The notes under the pieces: model-generated | What the model was told of the DNA's origin: nothing | What the model saw: only the letters and a program-made list of their open reading frames with translations | Databases searched by the model: none | Shown: piece after piece, positions 43,847 to 51,945 of the stretch | How positions within the stretch are numbered: position 1 is the stretch's first letter | Layout of the letters: the number at the start of each line of letters is the position of its first letter | Made by a program: the position numbers and the translations under genes | DNA from: Streptomyces wedmorensis | GTDB taxonomy: Bacteria > Actinomycetota > Actinomycetes > Streptomycetales > Streptomycetaceae | DNA: 64,000 nucleotides | Assembly (NCBI RefSeq): GCF_000716445.1 | Contig: NZ_JNWK01000024.1 | Location: 53,392-117,391, forward strand | Direction of reading: 5' to 3'

Positions 43847-45644
43847 GCTCCCCCTCGGCCAGTGGGTCGACAGCTCGGTCGACTGGCTCCAGGCGCAGTT
43901 CTCCTGGCTCTTCGACGCCGTCAGCACCGGCGTCACCGGCCTGTACGACGGCATCGACGCCGTCCTGTCCGCCCCCCAGCCGCTGCTGCTCGCCGGCATC
44001 CTCGCCGTCGTCGCCTGGTGGCTGCGCGGACTCGCCGCCGCCGTCCTGGCGTTCGCGGGTTTCTGCCTCGTGGACTCCGTGCAGCTGTGGGACGAGGCCA
44101 TGGCGACGCTCTCGCTCGTGCTCGTCTCGACCCTCGTGACGCTGGTGATCGCCGTCCCGCTCGGCATCTGGGCGGCCCGGTCGAAGACGGTCAGCGCCGT
44201 GCTGCGGCCCGTCCTCGACTTCATGCAGACCATGCCGGCGATGGTCTACCTCATCCCCGGCATCATCTTCTTCGGCGTCGGCGTCGTCCCCGGCATCATC
44301 GCCACGATCGTCTTCGCGCTGCCGCCCGGCGTCCGGATGACCGAGCTCGGCATCCGGCAGGTCGACGGCGAACTCGTCGAGGCCGCCGAGGCATTCGGCA
44401 CCACTCCGCGCGACACCCTGCTGCGCGTGCAGCTGCCGCTCGCCCTGCCGACGATCATGGCCGGCGTCAACCAGGTCATCATGCTCGGCCTGTCCATGGT
44501 CGTCATCGCGGGCATGGTCGGCGGCGGCGGGCTCGGCGGCGCGGTCTACCGGGCCATCGGCAACGTCGACATCGGCCTCGGCTTCGAGGCCGGCGTCTCC
44601 ATCGTCGTCCTCGCCATGTACCTGGACCGGATGACCGGCGCGCTCGGCCGCCAGGTCTCCCCGCTGGGCCGCCGCGCCGCCGCCAAGGCCCGCGCCGTGC
44701 TGGGCGCGAAGCGGCCCGGCGCCAAGCTCTGGGCCCACCGCCCGCAGCCCGTCACCGCCCTCGTCGGCGTCGTCGTCCTCGCCCTCGTCGCGGGCGGCAC
44801 GGGCTTCCTCGGCAGCTCCGGCAGCGCCTCCGCCTCGGGCCCGAACGGCGGCGACGGCAAGAAGATCAGCATCGGCTACATCCCCTGGGACGAGGGCATC
44901 GCCTCCACGTACCTCTGGAAGGAACTCCTGGAGCGGCGCGGCTACGAGGTCGACACCAGGCAGCTGGAGGCCGGCGCCCTCTACACCGGCCTGGCCGGCG
45001 GGCAGCTCGACTTCCAGACCGACGCCTGGCTGCCCGTCACGCACGAGCAGTACTGGGCCAAGTACCGGAACAAGCTGGAGGACCTCGGCTCCTGGTACGG
45101 CCCCACCTCGCTGGAGCTGGCGGTCCCCTCGTACGTGAAGGGCGTCGACTCGCTCGCCGACCTCAAGGGCAAGGCCGGGCAGTTCAAGGGCCGGATCGTC
45201 GGCATCGAGCCGAGCGCCGGAATGATGGGCATCCTGAAGGACAAGGTCCTCAAGGAGTACGGCCTGGAGGGCGAGTACGAGGTCGTCGACGGCTCCACGC
45301 CCGGCATGCTCGCCGAGCTGAAGCGCGCCTACGAGCGCAAGGAACCGGTCGTCGTCACCCTCTGGTCGCCGCACTGGGCCTACTCCCAGCACGACCTGAG
45401 GAAGCTCGCCGACCCCAAGGGCTCCTGGGGCAAGGGCGACGGCGTCCACACCCTCGCCCGCAAGGGCTTCGCCGCCGAGAACCCCGAGGTCGGTGCCTGG
45501 CTGAAGAACTTCCAGCTGACCGAGAAGCAGCTCACGGACCTCGAATCGGTCATCCAGGAGACCGGCAAGGGCAAGGAGCAGCAGGCCGTCCGCACCTGGC
45601 TGGACCGCAACCCCGGGCTGGCGGAGAAGCTCGCCCCGAGGTAG
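43839..45644 (+). CDS. Glycine betaine/proline ABC permease fused to its binding protein
   Basis: Fusion of 601 residues. Residues about 40-300 form a BPD permease with EAA loop ELVEAAEAFGTTPRDTLLRVQLPLALPTIMAGVNQ. After a further membrane helix (LVGVVVLALVAGGTGFL) comes an OpuAC/ProX binding domain (ISIGYIPWDEGIASTYLWKELLERRGYEVD...), with Trp residues in LVVTLWSPHWAY-like segments that could cage a quaternary amine. The binding domain is thus tethered outside the cell. GTG 43839 overlaps the ATPase stop. A perfect terminator follows, so the two genes form a complete importer operon. Confidence 0.92.
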   Translation: MPRLPLGQWVDSSVDWLQAQFSWLFDAVSTGVTGLYDGIDAVLSAPQPLLLAGILAVVAWWLRGLAAAVLAFAGFCLVDSVQLWDEAMATLSLVLVSTLVTLVIAVPLGIWAARSKTVSAVLRPVLDFMQTMPAMVYLIPGIIFFGVGVVPGIIATIVFALPPGVRMTELGIRQVDGELVEAAEAFGTTPRDTLLRVQLPLALPTIMAGVNQVIMLGLSMVVIAGMVGGGGLGGAVYRAIGNVDIGLGFEAGVSIVVLAMYLDRMTGALGRQVSPLGRRAAAKARAVLGAKRPGAKLWAHRPQPVTALVGVVVLALVAGGTGFLGSSGSASASGPNGGDGKKISIGYIPWDEGIASTYLWKELLERRGYEVDTRQLEAGALYTGLAGGQLDFQTDAWLPVTHEQYWAKYRNKLEDLGSWYGPTSLELAVPSYVKGVDSLADLKGKAGQFKGRIVGIEPSAGMMGILKDKVLKEYGLEGEYEVVDGSTPGMLAELKRAYERKEPVVVTLWSPHWAYSQHDLRKLADPKGSWGKGDGVHTLARKGFAAENPEVGAWLKNFQLTEKQLTDLESVIQETGKGKEQQAVRTWLDRNPGLAEKLAPR

Positions 45645-45685
45645 CCGTCGGAGCCCGTCCGACGGACGGTTCGTGACTCCTGTCC

Positions 45686-45729
45686 GAAAAGGGGTGGTCG
45701 CCGAGCGTGCTCGGCGACCACCCCTTTTC
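45686..45729. terminator. Terminator of the betaine transporter operon
   Basis: Perfect 21-bp stem beginning GAAAAGGGGTGG and ending CCACCCCTTTTC with a GT loop, 42 bases after the stop. The A/T ends make it functional in either direction. Confidence 0.9.
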
Positions 45730-45778
45730 CACACGACGAGAAACCCCGCCCCAAAGCTGCGTAAGGTTCAGGTAACCG

Positions 45779-45792
45779 ACCGGTACACCGGT
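45779..45792. promoter_or_regulatory. Candidate operator of the XRE-cupin gene
   Basis: ACCGGT-AC-ACCGGT palindrome 38 bases upstream of the start, followed by two copies of GGTACGAGGGA (about 45791 and 45809). Possible autoregulatory site. Confidence 0.4.
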
Positions 45793-45829
45793 ACGAGGGA
45801 CCACGACAGGTACGAGGGAGGGAGCCGAC

Positions 45830-46387
45830 ATGGACGAGAAGGAATCACCCCGCGTGGGCGCGGCCGTCAAGAGGCGCCGAAGAGCGCTCCAGCTCACCCT
45901 GGCCGTCGTCTCCTCCCGCAGCGGCCTCTCCGTGCCCTTCCTCAGCCAGGTCGAGAACGACCGCGCCAGACCGAGCCGCCGCTCCCTGGAACTGGTCGCC
46001 GGAGCCCTGGAGACGACGGCCGGTGAACTCCTGGCCGCCGCCGAGGCCTCCCGCACCGTCGACGTCGTACGGTCCGGGGAAAGCCCCGAGGCCCCCGCCC
46101 TGCCCGTCGGCATCCGGCAGCTCGTCCGGGGCCGCCACCAGCTGCACGCCCTGGAGTTCACCGGCGAGCAGGACGCCGGACGCGAGTTCCAGCACCGCAA
46201 CGACGAGCTGCTGTACGTGGCCGACGGCGCGGCCGAGGTCGAGGCCGAGGGCCGCGCGTACCGGCTCGGCCGCGGCGACACCCTCTACCTCTCCGGCGGG
46301 GTGCGGCACCGCTGGCGGGCCACGGAGCCCGGCACGCGGCTGCTCGTCGTCGCCGTCGCCGAACACGTCGAGGCCGAGGAGGAGTGA
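45830..46387 (+). CDS. XRE-family regulator with C-terminal cupin domain
   Basis: Regulator of 185 residues. The N-terminal helix-turn-helix reads AAVKRRRRALQLTLAVVSSRSGLSVPFLSQVENDRARPSRRSLELVAGAL. A cupin sensor occupies about 100-180 (FQHRNDELLYVADGAAEVEAEGRAYRLGRGDTLYLSGGVRHRWRATE). Metal-ligand His/Glu residues are present. Such proteins often control catabolism or transport of the small molecule that binds the cupin. GGAGG lies before the ATG. The stop overlaps the next gene's GTG by four bases, so the two are coupled. Confidence 0.9.
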   Translation: MDEKESPRVGAAVKRRRRALQLTLAVVSSRSGLSVPFLSQVENDRARPSRRSLELVAGALETTAGELLAAAEASRTVDVVRSGESPEAPALPVGIRQLVRGRHQLHALEFTGEQDAGREFQHRNDELLYVADGAAEVEAEGRAYRLGRGDTLYLSGGVRHRWRATEPGTRLLVVAVAEHVEAEEE

Positions 46388-47130
46388 GCGCCCGCCCGAG
46401 GGTCGTCTCCCTCGTCCCGTCCCTGACCGAGGCGGTCGCCGTCACCCTGCCCGGCGTCCTCGTCGGCGCGACGGACTGGTGCAGCCACCCCGCGGGCCTC
46501 GACGTCGTGCGGATCGGCGGCACCAAGAACCCCGACGTCGTGGCGATCACCGCACTCCGGCCCGACCTCGTCCTCGCCAACGAGGAGGAGAACCGGGCAC
46601 CCGACCTCGACGCGCTGCGCGCCGCCGGCATCGAGGTCCTCGTCACCGAGATCCGCACCCTCGACCAAGGCCTGCGGGAGCTCGCACGGGTCCTCGCCGC
46701 GTGCGGCGCACCCCGCAGGCCCCGCTGGCTCGACGACGCCGAGGCCGCCTGGGAGGCCGTGACACCGGTGGGGCCCGCGCCGGACGGAACGCCGCTCACC
46801 GCCGTCGTGCCCATCTGGCGCCGCCCCTGGATGGTCGTGGGCCGTGACACCTTCGCCGGCGACCTGCTCGCCCGGCTCGGCGTCCGCAACCTGTACGGCG
46901 ACCACCCCGAGCGCTATCCGCGCATCCCGCTCGACGAACTCCGGGCCGCCGCCCCCGGCCTCGTCGTCCTGCCCGACGAGCCCTACCGCTTCACGCCCGA
47001 CGACGGCCCCGAGGCCTTCCCCGGGACCGCCGCCGCGCTCGTCGAGGGGCGCCTGCTCACCTGGTACGGGCCGTCGCTGGCCGAGGCCCCGCAGGCGCTG
47101 GCCCGGGACCTGCGAGCAGCGCTCCGCTGA
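46384..47130 (+). CDS. BtuF-like helical-backbone metal receptor without signal peptide
   Basis: Protein of 248 residues with the class III binding-protein fold (PRVVSLVPSLTEAVAVTLPGVLVGATDWCSHPAGLDVVRIGGTKNPDVVAITALRPDLVLANEEENR). Unlike transport BtuF proteins it begins directly with the fold and has no signal peptide or lipobox, so it is probably cytoplasmic. GTG 46384 overlaps the XRE-cupin stop (GTGA). It may bind a cobalamin-like or other ligand for the linked regulator. Its 3' end overlaps the convergent TDT transporter gene by 74 bases. Confidence 0.82.
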   Translation: MSARPRVVSLVPSLTEAVAVTLPGVLVGATDWCSHPAGLDVVRIGGTKNPDVVAITALRPDLVLANEEENRAPDLDALRAAGIEVLVTEIRTLDQGLRELARVLAACGAPRRPRWLDDAEAAWEAVTPVGPAPDGTPLTAVVPIWRRPWMVVGRDTFAGDLLARLGVRNLYGDHPERYPRIPLDELRAAAPGLVVLPDEPYRFTPDDGPEAFPGTAAALVEGRLLTWYGPSLAEAPQALARDLRAALR

Positions 47131-48238
47131 CCAGCCCGCGCGCGGTGTGGAATCCGGCCACCAGCCAGGCCGCGACGAGGAGCACGTACAGGCCGATCGC
47201 GAGCCACCGGAAGGCGGCGAGGCCGGTGTGCTGGGCGAGCCCCTCGGCGCCGGTCACGCAGGTGCCGACCGGGAAGGTGAAGGCCCAGAAGGTCATCGCG
47301 AAGCCCATGCCCTTCCGCCGGGCCCGCAGCACCATCGCCGCGGCGAGTGCCAGCCACAGCAGCGCGAAGCCCATCACGGGCACCCCGTAGAGGACGGCGA
47401 AGGCGGCGAAGCCGTGGGCGTACGGCTCGGGCAGCACGCCCGGGGCCGCGTCGGCGAACTTGTTCGCCGCGGTCGTCGACTGCCCCAGCGGTCCGAGGAC
47501 CAGGAAGAGGGTCGGGGTCAGCGCGAGCGGCAGCGGGCCGCCGGTGACCAGCCGCCCGAAGACCAGCGGCAGCATCACCAGGGTCGCGAGCAGGCTGACG
47601 CCGAACATCGCGTAGCAGGCGATCAGCAGGGTCTGCTGGGCCTGCCCGGCGGGCAGATGGGGCACGAGGAGCGGGCCGAGGGCGGCCGAGACCATGGGCG
47701 CGACGACCGGAAGCAGCCACACCGGGGACGCGCTCTCGATCCGGTGGTGCACCACCATCAGGTACGGGACGGCCACCGCGGCCACCAGGCCGATTACCGT
47801 GCCGACCGTGAACAGGACGGTGTCGAGGGCGAGCGCCGCCGGGAGTCCGATCCAGTCCCGGCCCACGATCACGGCTCCGCCGCCGACCGCGAGCAGTGCC
47901 ATCGAGAGGCACCCGTAGAACGGCGCCACGGCCGGGTCCAGGAGGTGGGCGCGGGCCTGGTCCCGATGCCGGGCCCAGTGCAGCGCACGGGCCCCGACCA
48001 GGGCGGACAGCATCACCAGCGACAGCACCCACACCGCCGCACAGACCGTCCGGAGACCCGGGACGTCCACCGGCAGCGTGGCGCCCGCGTTGGCGACGAT
48101 CGCCGTACCCATCACGGAGGCGTACCAGTTGGGTCCGAGGTGACGGACGGAACGGGCCGGGCCGGCCGGCCGGGCGCCGGGGGTGGTGGCGCGGAGGACC
48201 GGACGGGGGGCCGAGCGTGGTGTTGCGAGGCTTGCCAT
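47057..48238 (-). CDS. TDT-family transporter (TehA/Mae1/SLAC1 type)
   Basis: Membrane protein of 393 residues with about ten helices. The N-terminal LGPNWYASVMGTAIVANAGATLP and the central PVWLLPVVAPMVSAALGPLLVPHLP are typical of the tellurite-resistance/dicarboxylate transporter family, whose members move C4-dicarboxylates, sulfite or anions. ATG 48236-48238 (MASLATPRSAP) is taken over an upstream GTG. It is divergent from a LysR regulator with a palindrome between them and convergent with the BtuF-like gene. Substrate unknown. Confidence 0.87.
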   Translation of the reverse strand: MASLATPRSAPRPVLRATTPGARPAGPARSVRHLGPNWYASVMGTAIVANAGATLPVDVPGLRTVCAAVWVLSLVMLSALVGARALHWARHRDQARAHLLDPAVAPFYGCLSMALLAVGGGAVIVGRDWIGLPAALALDTVLFTVGTVIGLVAAVAVPYLMVVHHRIESASPVWLLPVVAPMVSAALGPLLVPHLPAGQAQQTLLIACYAMFGVSLLATLVMLPLVFGRLVTGGPLPLALTPTLFLVLGPLGQSTTAANKFADAAPGVLPEPYAHGFAAFAVLYGVPVMGFALLWLALAAAMVLRARRKGMGFAMTFWAFTFPVGTCVTGAEGLAQHTGLAAFRWLAIGLYVLLVAAWLVAGFHTARGLVSGALLAGPGPAPAGPRPATARTR

Positions 48239-48286
48239 GCCCCCACCGTCGTCCCCTTCCGCCGCCCCCACCAGGGATCATGCGGC

Positions 48287-48302
48287 TATGACGTCATAAG
48301 CT
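48287..48302 (+). promoter_or_regulatory. Palindrome overlapping the lysR -10
   Basis: TATGACGTCATA (48287-48298) is a perfect palindrome with an outer C/G pair. It shares bases with TAAGCT (48297-48302), a TANNNT hexamer ending six bases before the LysR ATG. Binding here would block lysR transcription and could activate the divergent transporter. Confidence 0.5.
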
Positions 48303-48308
48303 GGCTTT

Positions 48309-49313
48309 ATGAGCAGGGAGACGCGCGGGCCACGAGCGGCCGACGGGGGACAGGGGGCGCACGGGCGCCGAGGTGCGCGCGAGGCCCAGGCGGAGCACGG
48401 CGGTGAGCCGCGGGGTCACCTCTCCCACCGGGTGCCGGACCTCGGTGCGCTCGAACTGCTCCTCGCCGTCGCCCGGCACGGCAGCCTGGGCGCGGCGGCC
48501 CGCGAGGTGGGGATCACCCAGCCCGCCGCGAGCAGCCGGATCCGTTCCATGGAACGGCAGCTCGGGGTGGCCCTGGTCGACCGCTCGCCGCGCGGCTCGC
48601 GGCTCACCGACGCGGGCGCGCTCGTGACCGACTGGGCCCGCCGGATCGTGGAGGCGGCGGAGGCCTTCGACGTGGGCGCGCAGGCGCTGCGCGGACGCCG
48701 GGACTCGCGGCTCAGGGTGGCCGCGTCCATGACGATCGCCGAGTACCTGCTGCCGGGCTGGCTGATCGCGCTCCGCGCCCAGCGCCCGGACACCGCCGTG
48801 TCGCTCCAGGCCGGGAACTCGGCCGCCGTCGCCGAACGCCTCTTCGCGGGCGACGCCGACGTCGGCTTCGTCGAGGGCCTCGCCGTGCCGGACGGCCTCG
48901 ACGGGGTGGTCGTCGCCCACGACCGGCTCGTCCTCGTCGTCGCCCCCTCCCACCCCTGGGCCCGCCGCCGAGGTCCCCTCGACCCGGCGGAACTCGCCGC
49001 GACCCCGCTCGTCCTGCGGGAACGCGGCTCAGGCACCCGGCAGGTCCTCGACGCGGCGCTCTCCGGCCACGGCGGCCTCGCCCAGCCGCTCCTCGAACTC
49101 GCCTCCACCACCGCGGTGAAGGCCGCCGCGGTGAGCGGGGCGGGGCCCGCCGTCCTCAGCGAGCTCGCGATCACCGAGGAGCTGGCCTCGCGCCGCCTCG
49201 TCGCCATCCCGGTGGACGGCGTCCTCCTCCGCCGCGACCTCCGCGCGGTGTGGCCCGCCGGCCACCGCCCCACGGGCCCGGCCCGTGACCTGCTGTCACT
49301 GACGAGGAGCTGA
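48309..49313 (+). CDS. LysR-family regulator
   Basis: Regulator of 334 residues. A 40-residue Gly/Arg-rich N-terminal extension precedes the helix-turn-helix (LGALELLLAVARHGSLGAAAREVGITQPAASSRIRSMERQLGVALVDRSPRGSRLT). The effector domain follows (LRVAASMTIAEYLLPGWLIALRAQRPDTAVSLQAGNS). It resembles CysB/YwfK-like activators with similar binding pockets. The start is uncertain: ATG 48309 has no ribosome site but has TAAGCT six bases upstream, fitting a leaderless mRNA. Divergent from the TDT transporter, its likely target. Confidence 0.88.
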   Translation: MSRETRGPRAADGGQGAHGRRGAREAQAEHGGEPRGHLSHRVPDLGALELLLAVARHGSLGAAAREVGITQPAASSRIRSMERQLGVALVDRSPRGSRLTDAGALVTDWARRIVEAAEAFDVGAQALRGRRDSRLRVAASMTIAEYLLPGWLIALRAQRPDTAVSLQAGNSAAVAERLFAGDADVGFVEGLAVPDGLDGVVVAHDRLVLVVAPSHPWARRRGPLDPAELAATPLVLRERGSGTRQVLDAALSGHGGLAQPLLELASTTAVKAAAVSGAGPAVLSELAITEELASRRLVAIPVDGVLLRRDLRAVWPAGHRPTGPARDLLSLTRS

Positions 49314-49372
49314 CCCCGCGCCCTCTCCCGCGAACCGGGCGCGAGCGTGGCGCCCGCACGGTGACGGCCCCG

Positions 49373-51007
49373 TCAGAGGTCCGCCGCGCGGAACGTCACC
49401 CGGCCGTCCACGACCGTGAGGCGGACGGGGACGTCCGGAAGGTCCGTCGACGGCGTCGTCAGCGGGTCGGCGGCGAGGACCGTCAGGTCGGCGCGGTAGC
49501 CGGGAACGAGGCGGCCCGCCTCGTGCTCCTCACCGGCGGCGTAGGCCGGCGCCGTGGTCATGCCGCGCAGCGCCTCAAGGGCGGTGAGAGCCTGCTCGGG
49601 CCCGTGCGGCGCCTGGGCGAGGTCGCGGCTGGGGCGACGGTGGCGGGCGCCGGCCATCACGCCGAGCGGCGGGAAGGGGGCGATCGGCCAGTCCGAGCCG
49701 AGGACCACGGTGGCGCCGGAGTCCGCGAGGTCGCGGCAGCGCCACGCGCGCGAGGCGCGCTCCTCGCCGAGGCGGCGCGACCAGTTGTCGGTGTGGTCGG
49801 CTCGGGTGAAGTCGCAGCAGTGGGTGGGCTGCATCGACGCGAGGACGCCGAGTTCGGCGAAGCGGCGCAGGGTGTCGTCCGGCACCGTCTCGATGTGCTC
49901 GACCCGGTGCCGCACCCCGTCGGGGGCCCCGCCCGATGCCTGGGCCTTGGCGACGGAGTCGAGGACGTGCCGGACGGCCGCGTCGCCGATGGCGTGCGTC
50001 GCGGTGGGCACGCCCGCCCGGTGCAGCTCGCCCACGATGTGGGTGTACGCGGCGGGGTCCGGCCAGAACGCGTGCGTCGACTCGCCGTGGCAGTCGGGGC
50101 GTTCCAGCCAAGCCGTGCCGTTGTCGACGGTCCCGTCCATGAAGAGCTTCACGCCCGCGACCCGCCACAGCGACCCGCCCGTGCCCTGCTGCTCGATCAG
50201 GCCGCGCACGCCGTCCGCGTCGGTGCCCGGCTGGCACCAGGGCGCGACCCGCAGCCGCAGCGGCAGGTCGCCGGCCGCGTCGAGGTCCCCGTACAGCGCG
50301 AGGCTCTCGCCGTTCGCGTCCATCGCGTGCCCGCCGGTCAGTCCGGCCGCCGCCATGGAGCGCAGCGCCGCGGCGAGCCGCTCGCGGCTCTCCTCGCGCG
50401 TCGGGCGCGGCGCGACCCGCTCGACGAGCTCGCAGGCGGCGTCCTCCTGGAGGAGGCCCGTCGGGCGCCCCGCCGCGTCGCAGACGACCTCGGCCGACGC
50501 CTGGGCGAAAGTGCGCGGTCCGTCGACCCCGGCGAGTTCGAGCGCGCGGCGGCTGGCCAGCGCCGAGTGGGCGTCGAAGAGCAGCAGGAAGGCGGGGATC
50601 CCGTCCAGTACGGCGTCGAACGGGGCGATCCCCATCGGCAGGTCGCCGAAGACGTTCGGGTCGAGGCCCCAGCCGAACAGCCACTCGCCGCGCCCGAGGG
50701 ACCGGGCCTCCCGCGCGAGCGCCGACCGTACGTCGTCGAGGTCGGCGCAGTACGACAGGTCGAGTCCGTGCGTCAGTTCCGCGCCCGAGACCGGGTGCAC
50801 GTGCCCGTCGACGAGCCCCGGCGTGACCACGGCCCCCTTGAGGTCGACGACCGTCGTGGCCGGACCGGCCAGTGCCCGGATCTCACGGTCGTCGCCCAGG
50901 GCCGCGATCCGGCCGTCGTCGGAGACGGCGAGCGCCGTCTCCGGCAGGAAAGCCCCCGTACCGGGGTCGAGCAGACGGGCGGAGAGCAGGACGAGTCGGG
51001 TGCGCAC
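49373..51007 (-). CDS. Amidohydrolase-family 3 metal-dependent hydrolase (YtcJ-like)
   Basis: Metal hydrolase of 544 residues. The N-terminal beta-sandwich is followed by GAVVTPGLVDGHVHPVSG (HxH metal ligands), and later come GVKLFMDGTVD, THAIGDAAV, the HRVEHIE motif and GSDWPIAPFPPLGVM. The C-terminal ADLTVLAADPL closes the sandwich. Relatives include N-substituted formamide deformylase, so a C-N or amide bond is the likely target. GTG 51005-51007 has GGAG five bases upstream. It lies 170 bases after tetR on the same strand with a 27-bp tandem repeat between. Probably part of the TetR regulon. Confidence 0.88.
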   Translation of the reverse strand: MRTRLVLLSARLLDPGTGAFLPETALAVSDDGRIAALGDDREIRALAGPATTVVDLKGAVVTPGLVDGHVHPVSGAELTHGLDLSYCADLDDVRSALAREARSLGRGEWLFGWGLDPNVFGDLPMGIAPFDAVLDGIPAFLLLFDAHSALASRRALELAGVDGPRTFAQASAEVVCDAAGRPTGLLQEDAACELVERVAPRPTREESRERLAAALRSMAAAGLTGGHAMDANGESLALYGDLDAAGDLPLRLRVAPWCQPGTDADGVRGLIEQQGTGGSLWRVAGVKLFMDGTVDNGTAWLERPDCHGESTHAFWPDPAAYTHIVGELHRAGVPTATHAIGDAAVRHVLDSVAKAQASGGAPDGVRHRVEHIETVPDDTLRRFAELGVLASMQPTHCCDFTRADHTDNWSRRLGEERASRAWRCRDLADSGATVVLGSDWPIAPFPPLGVMAGARHRRPSRDLAQAPHGPEQALTALEALRGMTTAPAYAAGEEHEAGRLVPGYRADLTVLAADPLTTPSTDLPDVPVRLTVVDGRVTFRAADL

Positions 51008-51085
51008 GGGGGCTCCAGGGGTGCGGAAACGGGGGAGGGGGGAGGGGAGGGCGGGGGCAGGTGGGGCGACGGCGCTCGATCCGAC

Positions 51086-51193
51086 GGACCTGCGGACTAC
51101 GACGGATCCGGCGGACCCGCGGACTACGAAGGATCCGACGGACCCGCGGACTACGAAGGATCCGACGGACCCGCGGACTACGAAGGATCCGGC
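51086..51193. repeat. Four tandem copies of a 27-bp repeat
   Basis: Units at 51086-51112, 51113-51139, 51140-51166 and 51167-51193. Each has GGACC[T/C]GCGGACTACGA then [C/A]GGATCCG; a partial copy precedes at about 51078. Every unit carries GGATCC and CCGCGG-like palindromes. The last unit holds the final codons of tetR (stop at 51178) and the array fills the gap before the amidohydrolase. The copies differ at few positions, so this is a recent expansion. Confidence 0.85.
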
Positions 51194-51876
51194 GAGTCCA
51201 CGGTCGGCGTCGGTTCCGCGCGGGCCGGAGTCGGCTCCGTGAGGGCCGGGACCTCGGTCAGGGCTCCGTACGGCAGGCCGAGGACGCGTTCCGCCGTGGT
51301 GACGGCCATGCGGGTCACGGCCTCGGGGCGGTTGCTGCGGTCGGTGCTGGCGTGGGCGCCGAGGCCGTCGATGACCACGAGGATCTGGATGGCGGCGGCG
51401 CGCGGGTCGTCGGTGCGGAACTCGCCGCTGTCGACGCCGTCCTGGATGACCGCCTGCAGGCGGTCGTCGGAGGCGAGTTCCTGCTCGGCGACGCGGTCGC
51501 GGAGGACGGGCCGGTAGCGGCTGAGGTGGCGCGCGTTGATCCAGAGACGGCTGATGTCGTCGTACGCGTCGCCGGCGGAGAGGGCGAAGTAGCGGGCGAG
51601 GTACTGCGTGGGGGTGCCGTGCGGCCGCTCGGCGGGCAGCAGGGCGTCGAGCTCGCCGGTGGAGGCCACGCTGAAGGCCTCGGCCACCAGGTCCTCCGCC
51701 GAGGGGAAGTAGTGGCTGATCAGACCGGGCCGCACGGCGAGCTCGTCGGCGATCCGACGGAGGGTGATGCACTCGAGCCCCTCCGTCAGGGCGACGCGGG
51801 CCGCGGTCTCCACGATCTCGGCCCGTCGGGCTTCCGGGGATTTCCGAATTCGCTTGCGCTGGACGCTTGACGACAT
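51178..51876 (-). CDS. TetR-family regulator
   Basis: Regulator of 232 residues. The helix-turn-helix reads RRAEIVETAARVALTEGLECITLRRIADELAVRPGLISHYFPSAEDLVAEAF, and a helical ligand domain resembles BetI/AcrR types. Its last 20 residues (ALTEPTPARAEPTPTVDSPDPS) are low-complexity and run into the 27-bp repeat. ATG 51874-51876 lacks a ribosome site; TAGCAT ends seven bases upstream with TTGCTT 17 bases further, so it is likely leaderless. It is divergent from an NCS1 permease and upstream of an amidohydrolase, probably controlling both. Confidence 0.9.
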   Translation of the reverse strand: MSSSVQRKRIRKSPEARRAEIVETAARVALTEGLECITLRRIADELAVRPGLISHYFPSAEDLVAEAFSVASTGELDALLPAERPHGTPTQYLARYFALSAGDAYDDISRLWINARHLSRYRPVLRDRVAEQELASDDRLQAVIQDGVDSGEFRTDDPRAAAIQILVVIDGLGAHASTDRSNRPEAVTRMAVTTAERVLGLPYGALTEVPALTEPTPARAEPTPTVDSPDPS

Positions 51877-51883
51877 ACCCGGG

Positions 51884-51912
51884 ATGCTATTGAGTGTGCG
51901 ACCAATAAGCAA
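51884..51912 (-). promoter_or_regulatory. tetR promoter with overlapping operator-like repeat
   Basis: Minus strand: TTGCTT, 17 bases, TAGCAT, seven bases, ATG. TATTG (51888-51892) and CAATA (51903-51907) form an inverted repeat across the spacer, extended as GCTATTG/CAATAAGC with one extra base. A TetR dimer there would cover its own promoter and could affect the divergent permease start at 51946. Confidence 0.5.
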
Positions 51913-51945
51913 CCAGGTGGGCACCACACGCATCCGGAGGGCCGC

